Assembly (NCBI GenBank): GCA_020638835.1
Contig: JACKHV010000001.1
Location: 1,178,001 to 1,242,000 of the forward strand
DNA: 64,000 bases
Direction of reading: 5' to 3'
DNA from: Planctomycetota bacterium
GTDB lineage: Bacteria; Planctomycetota; UBA1135; GCA-002686595
The translations under genes and the position numbers were made by a program. This document shows, piece after piece, positions 16,637-24,356 of the stretch (the stretch's first letter is position 1; the number at the start of each line of letters is the position of its first letter). Under the pieces are notes generated by a model. The model was not told the origin of the DNA. It ran no database searches and saw only the letters and a list, made by a program, of their open reading frames with translations.

Positions 16637-18465
16637 CCGAGAACGACCTCGGTGCCGGCGTACCCGTGGCGCGCGTCGGCGTGCGGCCGCACCACGCTCC
16701 GCTGCGTCGTCGTTCGGGCTTCTTCTGGAAACTCGCCGCCGCCTTCGCGGGCGTCGTGCTCGTGGCGGCTTCCTGCATCGGCTGGCTGCTCAACCAGCGC
16801 ATGGAAGCGACGATGAACGCCGAGCTGCAGCGCGGCCTCGAGCGCTCGGCGGTGCTGATGGGCGAATCGTTCCTCGACCGCACGGCCGTGATCGACGACG
16901 CGCACGCTCGCGAGCTCTCGCTGCGCACCGGCATGCGCCTGACGTGGATCGACGCGGAAGGCCGCGTGATCGCGGACTCGCACTCGGTCTCCTCGAAGAT
17001 GGAGTCGCACCTCGGGCGCGAAGAGATCATCCAGGCGAAGTCGCAGGACTTCGGCGTGGTCGCGCGCTACAGCACGACGATCCGCGAGGAACTGCTCTAC
17101 GTCGCGCGCGCCGTGCACGACGACGAAGGACAGCTGCTCGGCTACACGCGCGCCTCCGTTCCGCTCTCGGCGGTCCTCTCCGACCTCCAGGAACTGCGGC
17201 GCCTGACCGTGATCGGCGCGACCCTCGGAACGGTGTTGGCCTGGGTCGTCGGTCTGCTCGTGGCGCGCCGCATCAGCCGGCCGATCCGCGAGGTGCGGGA
17301 CGTGGCCGAGGCGCTCGTCGCGGGCGACTACTCGGCGCGCGTCCAAGAGTTCAGCCGCGACGAGATCGGCATGTTGGGCGCGGCGCTGCACCGCTTGAGC
17401 TCGGAGATCACGCGACGCCTCGCCGAGGCCTCGCTGTCCGAGGCGCGCCTGCGCGCGATGCTCGCCGGCATGGTCGAGGGCGTCGTGGCCGTGGACGAGT
17501 CGGACCGCGTGCTGTTCTGCAACGCCGCGGGTCGCAAGCTGCTCGATCCCTCGGGCGGCGACCTCGAAGGGCAACACGTCTGGGAGTCGGTGCGCATCGC
17601 GGGGCTCGGCGAGCTGCTCGAGGGGGCGCGCGACGAACGTGGCCTCGTGCAGTCGGAGCTGACCGTGATCCGCGGCGGCGAACTGCTGACCTTCTCCGCG
17701 CAGGCCAGCCCGTTCATGGGCGGCGGCGCGTCGGGCGTCGTCGCGGTGTTGCACGACGTCACGGCGCTGCGGCGGCTCGAGAACGTCCGCCGGGACTTCG
17801 TCGCGAACGTCAGCCACGAACTGAAGACGCCGTTGACTTCGATCCAGGCGTACGTCGAGACGCTGCTCGACGGCGCGCTGCACGACCAGGAGAACAACGA
17901 GCGCTTCCTGCGAAAGATCGACCACCACGTGCGTCGTCTGTCCGCGCTCGTGTCGGACTTGTTGAGCCTCGCGCGCATCGAGTCGCAGGCGGACGGCATC
18001 GACAAGGAACCCGTCGCGCTCTCCGGCGTGCTCGCGGAAGCGGGGCGGCTCGTCGAGAGTTCGCTCGCGGCGAACAAGGTGACGCTGGAGCTGCAGCCCG
18101 CGGATCAGCAGGTCCTCGCGCTGGGCGACCGCCAAGCGCTCGTGCAGGTCGCCTTCAACCTCGTCGAGAACGCGGTCAAGTACAACCGCGCGGGAGGCAA
18201 GGTGACGATCGCCTGCGGCCGCGAGGGCGACCGCGTCTACTTCCGCGTGACCGACACCGGCGTCGGCATCCCGAAGGCGGATCGCCAGCGCGTCTTCGAG
18301 CGCTTCTACCGCGTGGACAAGGCGCGCTCGCGCGACGTCGGCGGCACGGGGCTCGGCCTCGCCATCGTGAAGCACCTCGTCAACGCGCACGGCGGTCGAA
18401 TCGACCTGCAGAGCCGTGAGGGCGAGGGCAGCGCGTTCACGGTCTGGCTGCCGGCGTCGGAGTAG
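16633..18465 (+). CDS. phoR: Phosphate-regulon-type sensor histidine kinase
   Basis: The 610-residue membrane kinase has TM1 at about 31-53, an extracytoplasmic sensor loop of about 140 residues, TM2 at about 193-215, a HAMP linker (RRISRPIREVRDVAEAL), a PAS-like domain (about 275-370), a HisKA domain with the phospho-acceptor His in VSHELKTPLTS (about 395), and a HATPase domain with NLVENAVKYN, DTGVGIPKADR and GGTGLGLAIVKH. The architecture matches PhoR, and phoB and the pst genes follow after one opposite-strand gene. It starts with a GTG overlapping the stop of the pseudouridine synthase. The longer periplasmic loop differs from E. coli PhoR and resembles the Bacillus type. Confidence 0.88.
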   Translation: MTENDLGAGVPVARVGVRPHHAPLRRRSGFFWKLAAAFAGVVLVAASCIGWLLNQRMEATMNAELQRGLERSAVLMGESFLDRTAVIDDAHARELSLRTGMRLTWIDAEGRVIADSHSVSSKMESHLGREEIIQAKSQDFGVVARYSTTIREELLYVARAVHDDEGQLLGYTRASVPLSAVLSDLQELRRLTVIGATLGTVLAWVVGLLVARRISRPIREVRDVAEALVAGDYSARVQEFSRDEIGMLGAALHRLSSEITRRLAEASLSEARLRAMLAGMVEGVVAVDESDRVLFCNAAGRKLLDPSGGDLEGQHVWESVRIAGLGELLEGARDERGLVQSELTVIRGGELLTFSAQASPFMGGGASGVVAVLHDVTALRRLENVRRDFVANVSHELKTPLTSIQAYVETLLDGALHDQENNERFLRKIDHHVRRLSALVSDLLSLARIESQADGIDKEPVALSGVLAEAGRLVESSLAANKVTLELQPADQQVLALGDRQALVQVAFNLVENAVKYNRAGGKVTIACGREGDRVYFRVTDTGVGIPKADRQRVFERFYRVDKARSRDVGGTGLGLAIVKHLVNAHGGRIDLQSREGEGSAFTVWLPASE

Positions 18466-18562
18466 GCGGCGTGGCTCGCCGACCCTGGCCGCGAGCCGCG
18501 CGAGTCCGCAACCGGCGAAGGAAGCCGACAACGAGCCTCAGCGCTGGCCCAAAGAGCGGCAA

Positions 18563-19474
18563 TCACCGCTCGTGGAGCGCGTCGGAGGCGGGGCCTCGCG
18601 ACGACAGCGCTCTCAGCCCGCGCGGATCGGACCCGCTCGCGAGAACCTGGACTTCGGGCTCGAATCGCGCGAGGCGGGCCCGCATGACGCGTACTGCTTC
18701 CGGATTCGAGTCGATCAGGAGGAAGCGCCGGTCGTGCAGTGCGGCGGCTTCGCCGGTGGTGCCGCTGCCGGCGAAGAAGTCGACGACGAGGTCGCCCGGG
18801 TTCGAGTGCACCTTGACGATGCGCTCGAGGACGCCGAGCGGTTTCTGCGTCGCGTAGCCGGTCTTCTCCTTCGCGGTCGGGCTCACGATCGTGTGCCACC
18901 AGACGTCGGTCGGCGTCTTTCCGCGCGCGGCCTTCTCCTTCGTGACGAGTCCCGGCGCCATGTACGGGATGCGGTCCATCGCGTCGTAGTGGAAGGTGTA
19001 GTCGGTCGGGTCCTTCGCGTACCACAGGATGTTGTCGTGCTTCGCGGGCCACTTGCGCTTGCTGCGCGCGCCGTAGTCGTAGGCCCAGATCAGCTCGTTG
19101 ACGAAGCTCGCGCGACCGAAGACCTCGTCGAGCGCGACCTTGCAGTAGTGCACCTCGCGGTAGTCGATGTGCAGGAAGAAGCTGCCGGTCGGCGCGAGGA
19201 TGCGGTGCGCGGCCTCGAGGCGCGGGCGGAGGAAGGCCTGGAAGTCGTCGAAGTCGTCGGCGTAGCCGGAGCGCGCGAGTTCCTCGGTGCGGTAGCGCCG
19301 GCCGCCGAAGCCAGCGCGGTCGCCGTCCTCGTCGCGTACGGTGCGAAGCCGGCGTCGCTCCTGGCGCTTGCCGGTGTTGAAGGGCGGGTCGATGTAGACG
19401 AGGTTCGCCGCGCCGTCGGGGACGCCGCGCAGGTACTCGAGGTTGTCCGCGAGGACGATGCGGTGCGGGTTCAT
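18563..19474 (-). CDS. Orphan DNA methyltransferase, N6-adenine/N4-cytosine type (beta class)
   Basis: The 303-residue enzyme transfers a methyl group from S-adenosylmethionine to adenine or cytosine in DNA. The catalytic motif IV is DPPFNTG, near the N-terminus (about 29-35). The SAM-binding motif I, FFAGSGTTGEA, comes late (about 231-241). That order (catalytic before SAM-binding) defines the beta class. Other family elements are GSFFLHIDYREVHY, ELIWAYDYG and YATQKPLGVLERIV. No restriction endonuclease or specificity gene is adjacent, so it looks solitary. It lies on the minus strand, wedged between phoR and phoB. Target sequence unknown. Confidence 0.9.
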   Translation of the reverse strand: MNPHRIVLADNLEYLRGVPDGAANLVYIDPPFNTGKRQERRRLRTVRDEDGDRAGFGGRRYRTEELARSGYADDFDDFQAFLRPRLEAAHRILAPTGSFFLHIDYREVHYCKVALDEVFGRASFVNELIWAYDYGARSKRKWPAKHDNILWYAKDPTDYTFHYDAMDRIPYMAPGLVTKEKAARGKTPTDVWWHTIVSPTAKEKTGYATQKPLGVLERIVKVHSNPGDLVVDFFAGSGTTGEAAALHDRRFLLIDSNPEAVRVMRARLARFEPEVQVLASGSDPRGLRALSSRGPASDALHER

Positions 19475-19554
19475 CGGGAGGGGGACAGGCGGATCGTCGG
19501 ACCGGGGGCCCCTCCGAGCGGGCTTCGGGGGCCGAAGTCGCGGGTTGTCGGAGG

Positions 19555-19583
19555 ACTTCCCACTTCGTTCACCTGTCCTTCAT
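19555..19583 (+). promoter_or_regulatory. Putative Pho box upstream of phoB
   Basis: Three 7-bp units spaced 11 bp apart are visible: ACTTCCC (19555-19561), CGTTCAC (19566-19572) and CCTTCAT (19577-19583), each separated by 4 bp. This 7-4-7 phasing is the geometry of PhoB sites, and the TTCAY core resembles the end of CTGTCAT. A matching array precedes pstS. No clear -10 is placed at the expected distance. Confidence 0.5.
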
Positions 19584-19640
19584 ACTAACGAGGGAAGGTC
19601 CCGGGGCCTCTACCCGGTCCCCTGCCTTCCCCGAGCCAAG

Positions 19641-20342
19641 ATGGACAAGATTCTCGTCGTCGAGGACGAACCGGACATCCGGGAGATCCTCGAGTACAAC
19701 CTCGCCCGCGAGGGCTTCCGCGTGATTACCTGCGCCGACGGCGCGAAGGGCGTGGACACCGCGCGCCGTGAAGCGCCGGCCCTGATCCTCCTCGACCTGA
19801 TGCTGCCCGGCCTCGACGGCGTGGAAGCGTGTCGCCTGCTCAAGCAGGACCCGATCACCTCGGACATCCCGATCATCATGGTGACGGCGAAGAGCGAGGA
19901 GAGCGACGTCGTCCTCGGCCTCGGCGTGGGGGCGGATGACTACATCGCCAAGCCGTTCTCGCCGAAGGAGCTGGTCGCTCGCGTGCGCGCGGTGTTGCGA
20001 CGCGGGCCCGCGCGGCAAGAGTCGCTGAAGGGCGAGCGGCTCGTGTTCCCCGGCCTCACCGTGGACCTCGGCCGCCACCAGGTCGTCGTCGACGGAGAAG
20101 AGCCCGAGTTCACCGCGACGGAGCTGCGCCTGCTGCACTTCCTCGCCTCGCACCCGGGCCGCGTCTTCTCCCGCGCGCACCTCGTCAGCCGCGTGATCGG
20201 CGAGAACGCGGTCGTCATCGAGCGCAACATCGACGTTCATATCCGGGCGATCCGCAAGAAGCTCGGCGAACAGGCCGGTCGGGTCTCGACGGTCCGGCGC
20301 GTCGGCTACCGCTTCCTCGAAGAGCTGCCCGCCGCCTCCTGA
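19641..20342 (+). CDS. phoB: Phosphate-regulon-type response regulator
   Basis: The 233-residue OmpR/PhoB-family regulator has a receiver domain (acidic pocket at 8-10, phospho-acceptor Asp52 in LLDLMLPG, Lys in AKPFSPKEL) and a winged-helix DNA-binding domain from about 135 onward (FTATELRLLHFLASHPGRVFSR and the NIDVHIRAIRKKLG recognition and wing region). It is the probable partner of PhoR and activator of the pst genes. The start was set at the ATG leading directly into the receiver strand MDKILVVEDE. Phased Pho-box-like repeats lie about 58 nt upstream, which suggests autoregulation. Confidence 0.93.
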   Translation: MDKILVVEDEPDIREILEYNLAREGFRVITCADGAKGVDTARREAPALILLDLMLPGLDGVEACRLLKQDPITSDIPIIMVTAKSEESDVVLGLGVGADDYIAKPFSPKELVARVRAVLRRGPARQESLKGERLVFPGLTVDLGRHQVVVDGEEPEFTATELRLLHFLASHPGRVFSRAHLVSRVIGENAVVIERNIDVHIRAIRKKLGEQAGRVSTVRRVGYRFLEELPAAS

Positions 20343-20397
20343 GGGCGGGGCACGGACTCCCGCGGACCGGCGCGACGGAGGCGCGCCTGGTGGAACA

Positions 20398-20418
20398 GCG
20401 CCGCGCTCGGTGCGGCGC
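20398..20418 (+). terminator. Possible terminator hairpin after phoB
   Basis: GCGCCGC (20398-20404) and GCGGCGC (20412-20418) form a perfect 7-bp stem with a 7-nt loop, 56 nt after the phoB stop. There is no T-tract beyond a few pyrimidines, so this is weak evidence. Confidence 0.3.
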
Positions 20419-20512
20419 GCCGGGTCTTCTCGAAGGCACGCCCGAGAGGGCCGCGTTGTCGTCCTAGTGCCTCATGCGGAAGTGGTTTAGCTCCGGTCGG
20501 CGCCAGGGACCT

Positions 20513-20557
20513 CCTTCTCGGTGTCTTCATCTTCTCTTCACTATCGAGGGGTCAGAT
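20513..20557 (+). promoter_or_regulatory. Putative Pho box and -10 element of pstS
   Basis: Units CCTTCTC (20513-20519), TCTTCAT (20524-20530) and TCTTCAC (20535-20541) are phased every 11 bp with 4-bp spacers. TCAGAT (20552-20557) lies 10 bp after the last unit, the spacing expected between an activator site replacing the -35 and the -10. This predicts a 5' leader of roughly 75 nt before the GTG of pstS. Confidence 0.6.
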
Positions 20558-20638
20558 GTCCGTGCTCACCGAAGGCAGATGCGGTCGCGCTCCGTGACCG
20601 ACCTCTGGTGGCGGAAACCCCAGACACGAGACGGCAGA

Positions 20639-21655
20639 GTGAAGAACATCTTCAGGAGCGGTGCGAGCCTCGCGGCCCTCGGCATGTTGATCGGCGGCGC
20701 GGCCTTCGCGGCCCAACAGGTCAAGCTCGACAAGCAGCTCCCGCACTACACGCCCGTTCAAGGCGTCACCGGAAACATCAAGAGTGTCGGCTCCGACACG
20801 ATGAACAACATGATGGCGCTGTGGGCCGAAGGCTTCCGCAGCGTCTACCCGAACGTCCAGGTCGAGATCGAGGGCAAGGGTTCCTCGACCGCGCCGCCGG
20901 CGCTGATCGCCGGTTCCTCCAACTTCGGCCCGATGAGCCGGATGATGAAGGACAAGGAGATCGACCTCTTCGAGAAGGAGTTCGGCTACAAGCCGACCGC
21001 ACTTCCGACCTCGATCGACATGCTCGCGGTCTACGTCCACAAGGACAACCCGATCGCCGGACTCAGCCTCGCGCAGGTCGACGCGATCTTCTCGAAGACC
21101 CGCAAGGGCGGCGCCGCGAAGGACATCATGACCTGGGGTGACCTCGGTCTGACCGGCGAGTGGGCCAGCAAACCGATCAGCCTCTACGGCCGCAACTCAG
21201 CCTCGGGCACCTACGGCTACTTCAAGGAACACGCGCTGTTCAAGGGCGACTTCAAGGACTCCGTCAAGGAGCAGCCCGGCAGCTCCGCCGTGGTCCAGGG
21301 CGTCGCCGCCGACAAGTACGCGATCGGCTACAGCGGCATCGGCTACAAGACCGCCGACGTGCGCGCGATCGCTCTGTCCGCCGCGGCGGGCGAGGAGTTC
21401 GTCCCTGCCGAAGCGAAGTACGCCTACACCGGGGAGTACCCGCTGGCGCGCTTCCTCTACGCCTACGTCAACTACGAGCCCGGCAGCGAACTCGAGCCGC
21501 TGCGACGCGAGTTCATCCGCTACATCTACAGCCAAGAAGGTCAGCAAGACGTCGTCAAGGACGGCTACTACCCGATCACCGCGACGATCGCGGCGGAAGC
21601 GATGAAGTCGGTCGGCGAGGTCTTCGAGCCCGCCAAGGAAGTCGGCAAGCAATAG
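20639..21655 (+). CDS. pstS: Phosphate ABC transporter substrate-binding protein
   Basis: The 338-residue periplasmic protein has a signal peptide of about 24 residues ending GGAAFA. Phosphate-site features of the PstS family include SVGSDTMNNMMALW near the N-terminus, GKGSSTAPPALIAG, SRNSASGTYG-like GRNSASGTYGYF, and QEGQQDVVKDGYYP at the end. It delivers phosphate to PstCA. The GTG at 20639 was chosen because it immediately precedes the basic n-region of the signal peptide; longer in-frame starts would add over 50 residues running into the predicted promoter. A hairpin in the gap to pstC may help keep PstS in excess. Confidence 0.92.
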   Translation: MKNIFRSGASLAALGMLIGGAAFAAQQVKLDKQLPHYTPVQGVTGNIKSVGSDTMNNMMALWAEGFRSVYPNVQVEIEGKGSSTAPPALIAGSSNFGPMSRMMKDKEIDLFEKEFGYKPTALPTSIDMLAVYVHKDNPIAGLSLAQVDAIFSKTRKGGAAKDIMTWGDLGLTGEWASKPISLYGRNSASGTYGYFKEHALFKGDFKDSVKEQPGSSAVVQGVAADKYAIGYSGIGYKTADVRAIALSAAAGEEFVPAEAKYAYTGEYPLARFLYAYVNYEPGSELEPLRREFIRYIYSQEGQQDVVKDGYYPITATIAAEAMKSVGEVFEPAKEVGKQ

Positions 21656-21688
21656 CCTCCGCGAGTCGCGGCGAACGATGATTCTCGG

Positions 21689-21719
21689 GGGGTGTCGACC
21701 GCGACGAGGTCGGCACCCC
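21689..21719 (+). terminator. Intercistronic hairpin between pstS and pstC
   Basis: GGGGTGTCGACC (21689-21700) pairs with GGTCGGCACCCC (21708-21719), 12 bp with one G-T pair and a 7-nt loop. There is no T-run, so partial attenuation or mRNA 3'-end protection of pstS is more likely than full termination. Confidence 0.5.
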
Positions 21720-21743
21720 TGGCCCACTTGACGGAACCGATCG

Positions 21744-24356
21744 ATGACTCCCGAGAACCGAGTCCGAACTTCCGAGCCGCGCCCGCGACGTCGTCGCGAG
21801 ATGCGCAAGAGTGCGCGTTACGCAGAACGTGCGGCGCGCCTTTCGATCACACTCGGCGGCGTCGGGACGATCATCGCGGTGAGCCTGATCTTCGTCTTCC
21901 TGTTCTCGGTCGCCGTCCCGCTCTTCGGCAGCGCGAAGCTCGACGTCGCGTCGGTGCACGCCGCCGACAAGGGCGACGAACAGCACGAGGTGCTGCACGG
22001 CGGCGTGGACGAGTACGGACGCCTGCTCTGGAAGCTGCAGGACGACGGGCACCTCTACCTGACGACGGTCGCCGAGGGCGCGGAAGTTGCCGAGTTGGAC
22101 CTCGCCGGCGCGGCGGGCGCACCGACGGCGCACGCCATGGAACCCGGCACCGAGCGCATCGTGCTCGGCTTCGGCGACGGCACGGCGCGGATCGGCGAGA
22201 TCGGCGTGCTGTCGTCGCTCGAGACCGAGGACGAGATCCCCGCGGGCGCGCTCGCGACGAAGGGCGCGGACGGACACTGCGTCTTCGAGGAAGCCTTCTA
22301 CGAGTGGCTCCCCACCAAGGGCCTCGTCCGCGTCAGCCGACTGAACGCGGCGCTCGGAGAGCCGATCGAAGTGAACCCGGGCGTCGAGCTGCAGCTCGTC
22401 GACCGCTCGCAGCTCGCGGGCGGTGAGGAGAAGCTCGTCGCCTTCTCCGCCGACGGAACGCTCGGCGTCTACAGTCTGCGCGCGCGGCGCAACCTGCTGA
22501 CGGGCGAGACGACCTACAAGGTGCGGACGTCGCAGATACCGGAGGCCGTCACGGGGGACGACGCTCGTCCGAGTCGCCTGCTGCTTTCCGGCAACGGCGC
22601 GTCGGCCTACTTGGCCTGGGAGAACGGTCAGGTCCGCCACTACGACGTGCGCGACATGGACGCGCCGAAGCTGATCGAGACGGTCGAGCTGACCGCGGGG
22701 CGCGCGAAGCTCACCGCGATGGACTTCCTGCTCGGCAGCACCACGCTGCTCGTCGGCGACGACCACGGCACGCTGCGCGCGTGGTTCCCCGTGCGCGACG
22801 ACGACGGACTCACGCTCGTCGAGGCGCACGAGATCGACTGCCTCGACGACGCGATCACGACCATCGCCTCCTCCGGTCGCTCCCGCATCGTGATGGTGGG
22901 GGACGCCGCCGGCCGCGTCGCCGCGGTGCAAGTCACGACCAACGAGGTGCTCGCGCGCTCCGACGCGCGCCAACCCGTGCAAGCGGCCGCGATCTCGCCG
23001 AAGGAAGACCTGGCCGTCGCCTTCGGCGCGCAGGGCAGCGCCGTGTGGCAGCTCGACGTCGCCTTCCCCGAGGCGACCTTCGGCGCGCTCTTCGGCAAGG
23101 TCTGGTACGAAGGCTATCCGGAGCCCGGCTACACCTGGCAGTCGACCGGAGGCACGGACTCGTTCGAGCCCAAGCTCAGCCTGATGCCGCTGATCTACGG
23201 CACGCTGAAGGCGACCTTCTACTCGATGCTGTTCGGCGCGCCGATCGCCATCCTCGCGGCGATCTACTCCTCGGAGTTCTTGGCGGCGAGGACGCGTGCT
23301 TCGCTGAAGTCGCTGATCGAGATCATGGCCGGTCTGCCCAGCGTCGTGCTCGGCTTCTTGGCCGCGCTGGTCTTCGCGCCCTTCGTGCAGGACAACCTGC
23401 TCGGCGTCCTGCTCTGCTTCCTCTGCGTGCCGGCGGTGCTCTTGCTGCTCGGGCAGCTGCTGCGCTTCGTGCCGCGGACCGTGGAGCTCAGACTACAAGG
23501 CACGCCGAGACTGCTGATCGCGGTGCTCTCGCTGCCGCTCGGCATCCTGCTCGCGCGCGCGCTTTCGGCGCCCGTCGCCGACGGATTCTTTGGCGGCGAC
23601 CTCCTCGCTTGGCTCGACGGACGCGTCGGCGGCGCCGCGCCGGGTTGGACGATCCTGTTGCTGCCCGTCTTCGGCGTCGGTGCGGTCATCGCCAACCGGC
23701 GCTTCGTCGAGCCGCGGCTGCGCGAAGCGAGCGTCGAGTGGAGCCGCACGCGCACGGCGGCGGCGGGGCTCGGGATCTTCCTGTTCCTCTCGCTGCTGAC
23801 CTTGCTGGGCGCCTGGATCGCGGGATCGCTGATCGCCTGGATGGGCGGTGACCTGCGCTCCGCCGGCGGATTGAGCCCGATCGGCACCTACGTGCAGCGC
23901 AGCTCACTGGTCGTCGGCTTCGTGATGGGTTTCGCGATCATCCCCGTGATCTACACGCTGTCCGAAGACGCGCTGTCGAGCGTGCCGAACCACCTGCGCC
24001 TCGCGTCCTTCGCCACCGGCGCGACGCGCTGGCAGACGGCGGCTCGCGTCGTCGTTCCGACGGCGGCGAGCGGCATCTTCTCCGCGCTGATGGTGGGCCT
24101 CGGACGCGCCGTCGGCGAGACCATGATCGTGCTGATGGCCACCGGTAACACGCCGGTGATGGAGATGAACCTCTTCAACGGTCTGCGCACGCTCTCGGCG
24201 AACATCGCCGTCGAGCTGCCGGAGGCCGTCAAGGACAGCACGCACTACCGCACGCTGTTCCTCGCCGCCCTGACGCTGTTCGCCATGACCTTCGTGGTGA
24301 ACACCCTCGCCGAATCGGTCCGCCAGCACTTCCGCAAGCGCGCGCATCAGCTATGA
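21744..24356 (+). CDS. pstC: Phosphate ABC transporter permease PstC with large beta-propeller-like insert
   Basis: At 870 residues this is almost three times the size of E. coli PstC. A TM near 40-60 is followed by about 400 residues of extracytoplasmic sequence with repeated short strands and WD40-like units (for example VAFSADGTLGVYSLR, LVGDDHGTLRAWF, IVMVGDAAGRVAAV). The permease part starts around 480 (LMPLIYGTLKATFYSMLFGAP). It is interrupted by extra hydrophobic segments at roughly 555-700 before the EAA-like loop and GRAVGETMIVLMATG. Large PstC proteins are known in gammaproteobacteria. The stop overlaps the pstA start (ATGA). Confidence 0.9.
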   Translation: MTPENRVRTSEPRPRRRREMRKSARYAERAARLSITLGGVGTIIAVSLIFVFLFSVAVPLFGSAKLDVASVHAADKGDEQHEVLHGGVDEYGRLLWKLQDDGHLYLTTVAEGAEVAELDLAGAAGAPTAHAMEPGTERIVLGFGDGTARIGEIGVLSSLETEDEIPAGALATKGADGHCVFEEAFYEWLPTKGLVRVSRLNAALGEPIEVNPGVELQLVDRSQLAGGEEKLVAFSADGTLGVYSLRARRNLLTGETTYKVRTSQIPEAVTGDDARPSRLLLSGNGASAYLAWENGQVRHYDVRDMDAPKLIETVELTAGRAKLTAMDFLLGSTTLLVGDDHGTLRAWFPVRDDDGLTLVEAHEIDCLDDAITTIASSGRSRIVMVGDAAGRVAAVQVTTNEVLARSDARQPVQAAAISPKEDLAVAFGAQGSAVWQLDVAFPEATFGALFGKVWYEGYPEPGYTWQSTGGTDSFEPKLSLMPLIYGTLKATFYSMLFGAPIAILAAIYSSEFLAARTRASLKSLIEIMAGLPSVVLGFLAALVFAPFVQDNLLGVLLCFLCVPAVLLLLGQLLRFVPRTVELRLQGTPRLLIAVLSLPLGILLARALSAPVADGFFGGDLLAWLDGRVGGAAPGWTILLLPVFGVGAVIANRRFVEPRLREASVEWSRTRTAAAGLGIFLFLSLLTLLGAWIAGSLIAWMGGDLRSAGGLSPIGTYVQRSSLVVGFVMGFAIIPVIYTLSEDALSSVPNHLRLASFATGATRWQTAARVVVPTAASGIFSALMVGLGRAVGETMIVLMATGNTPVMEMNLFNGLRTLSANIAVELPEAVKDSTHYRTLFLAALTLFAMTFVVNTLAESVRQHFRKRAHQL

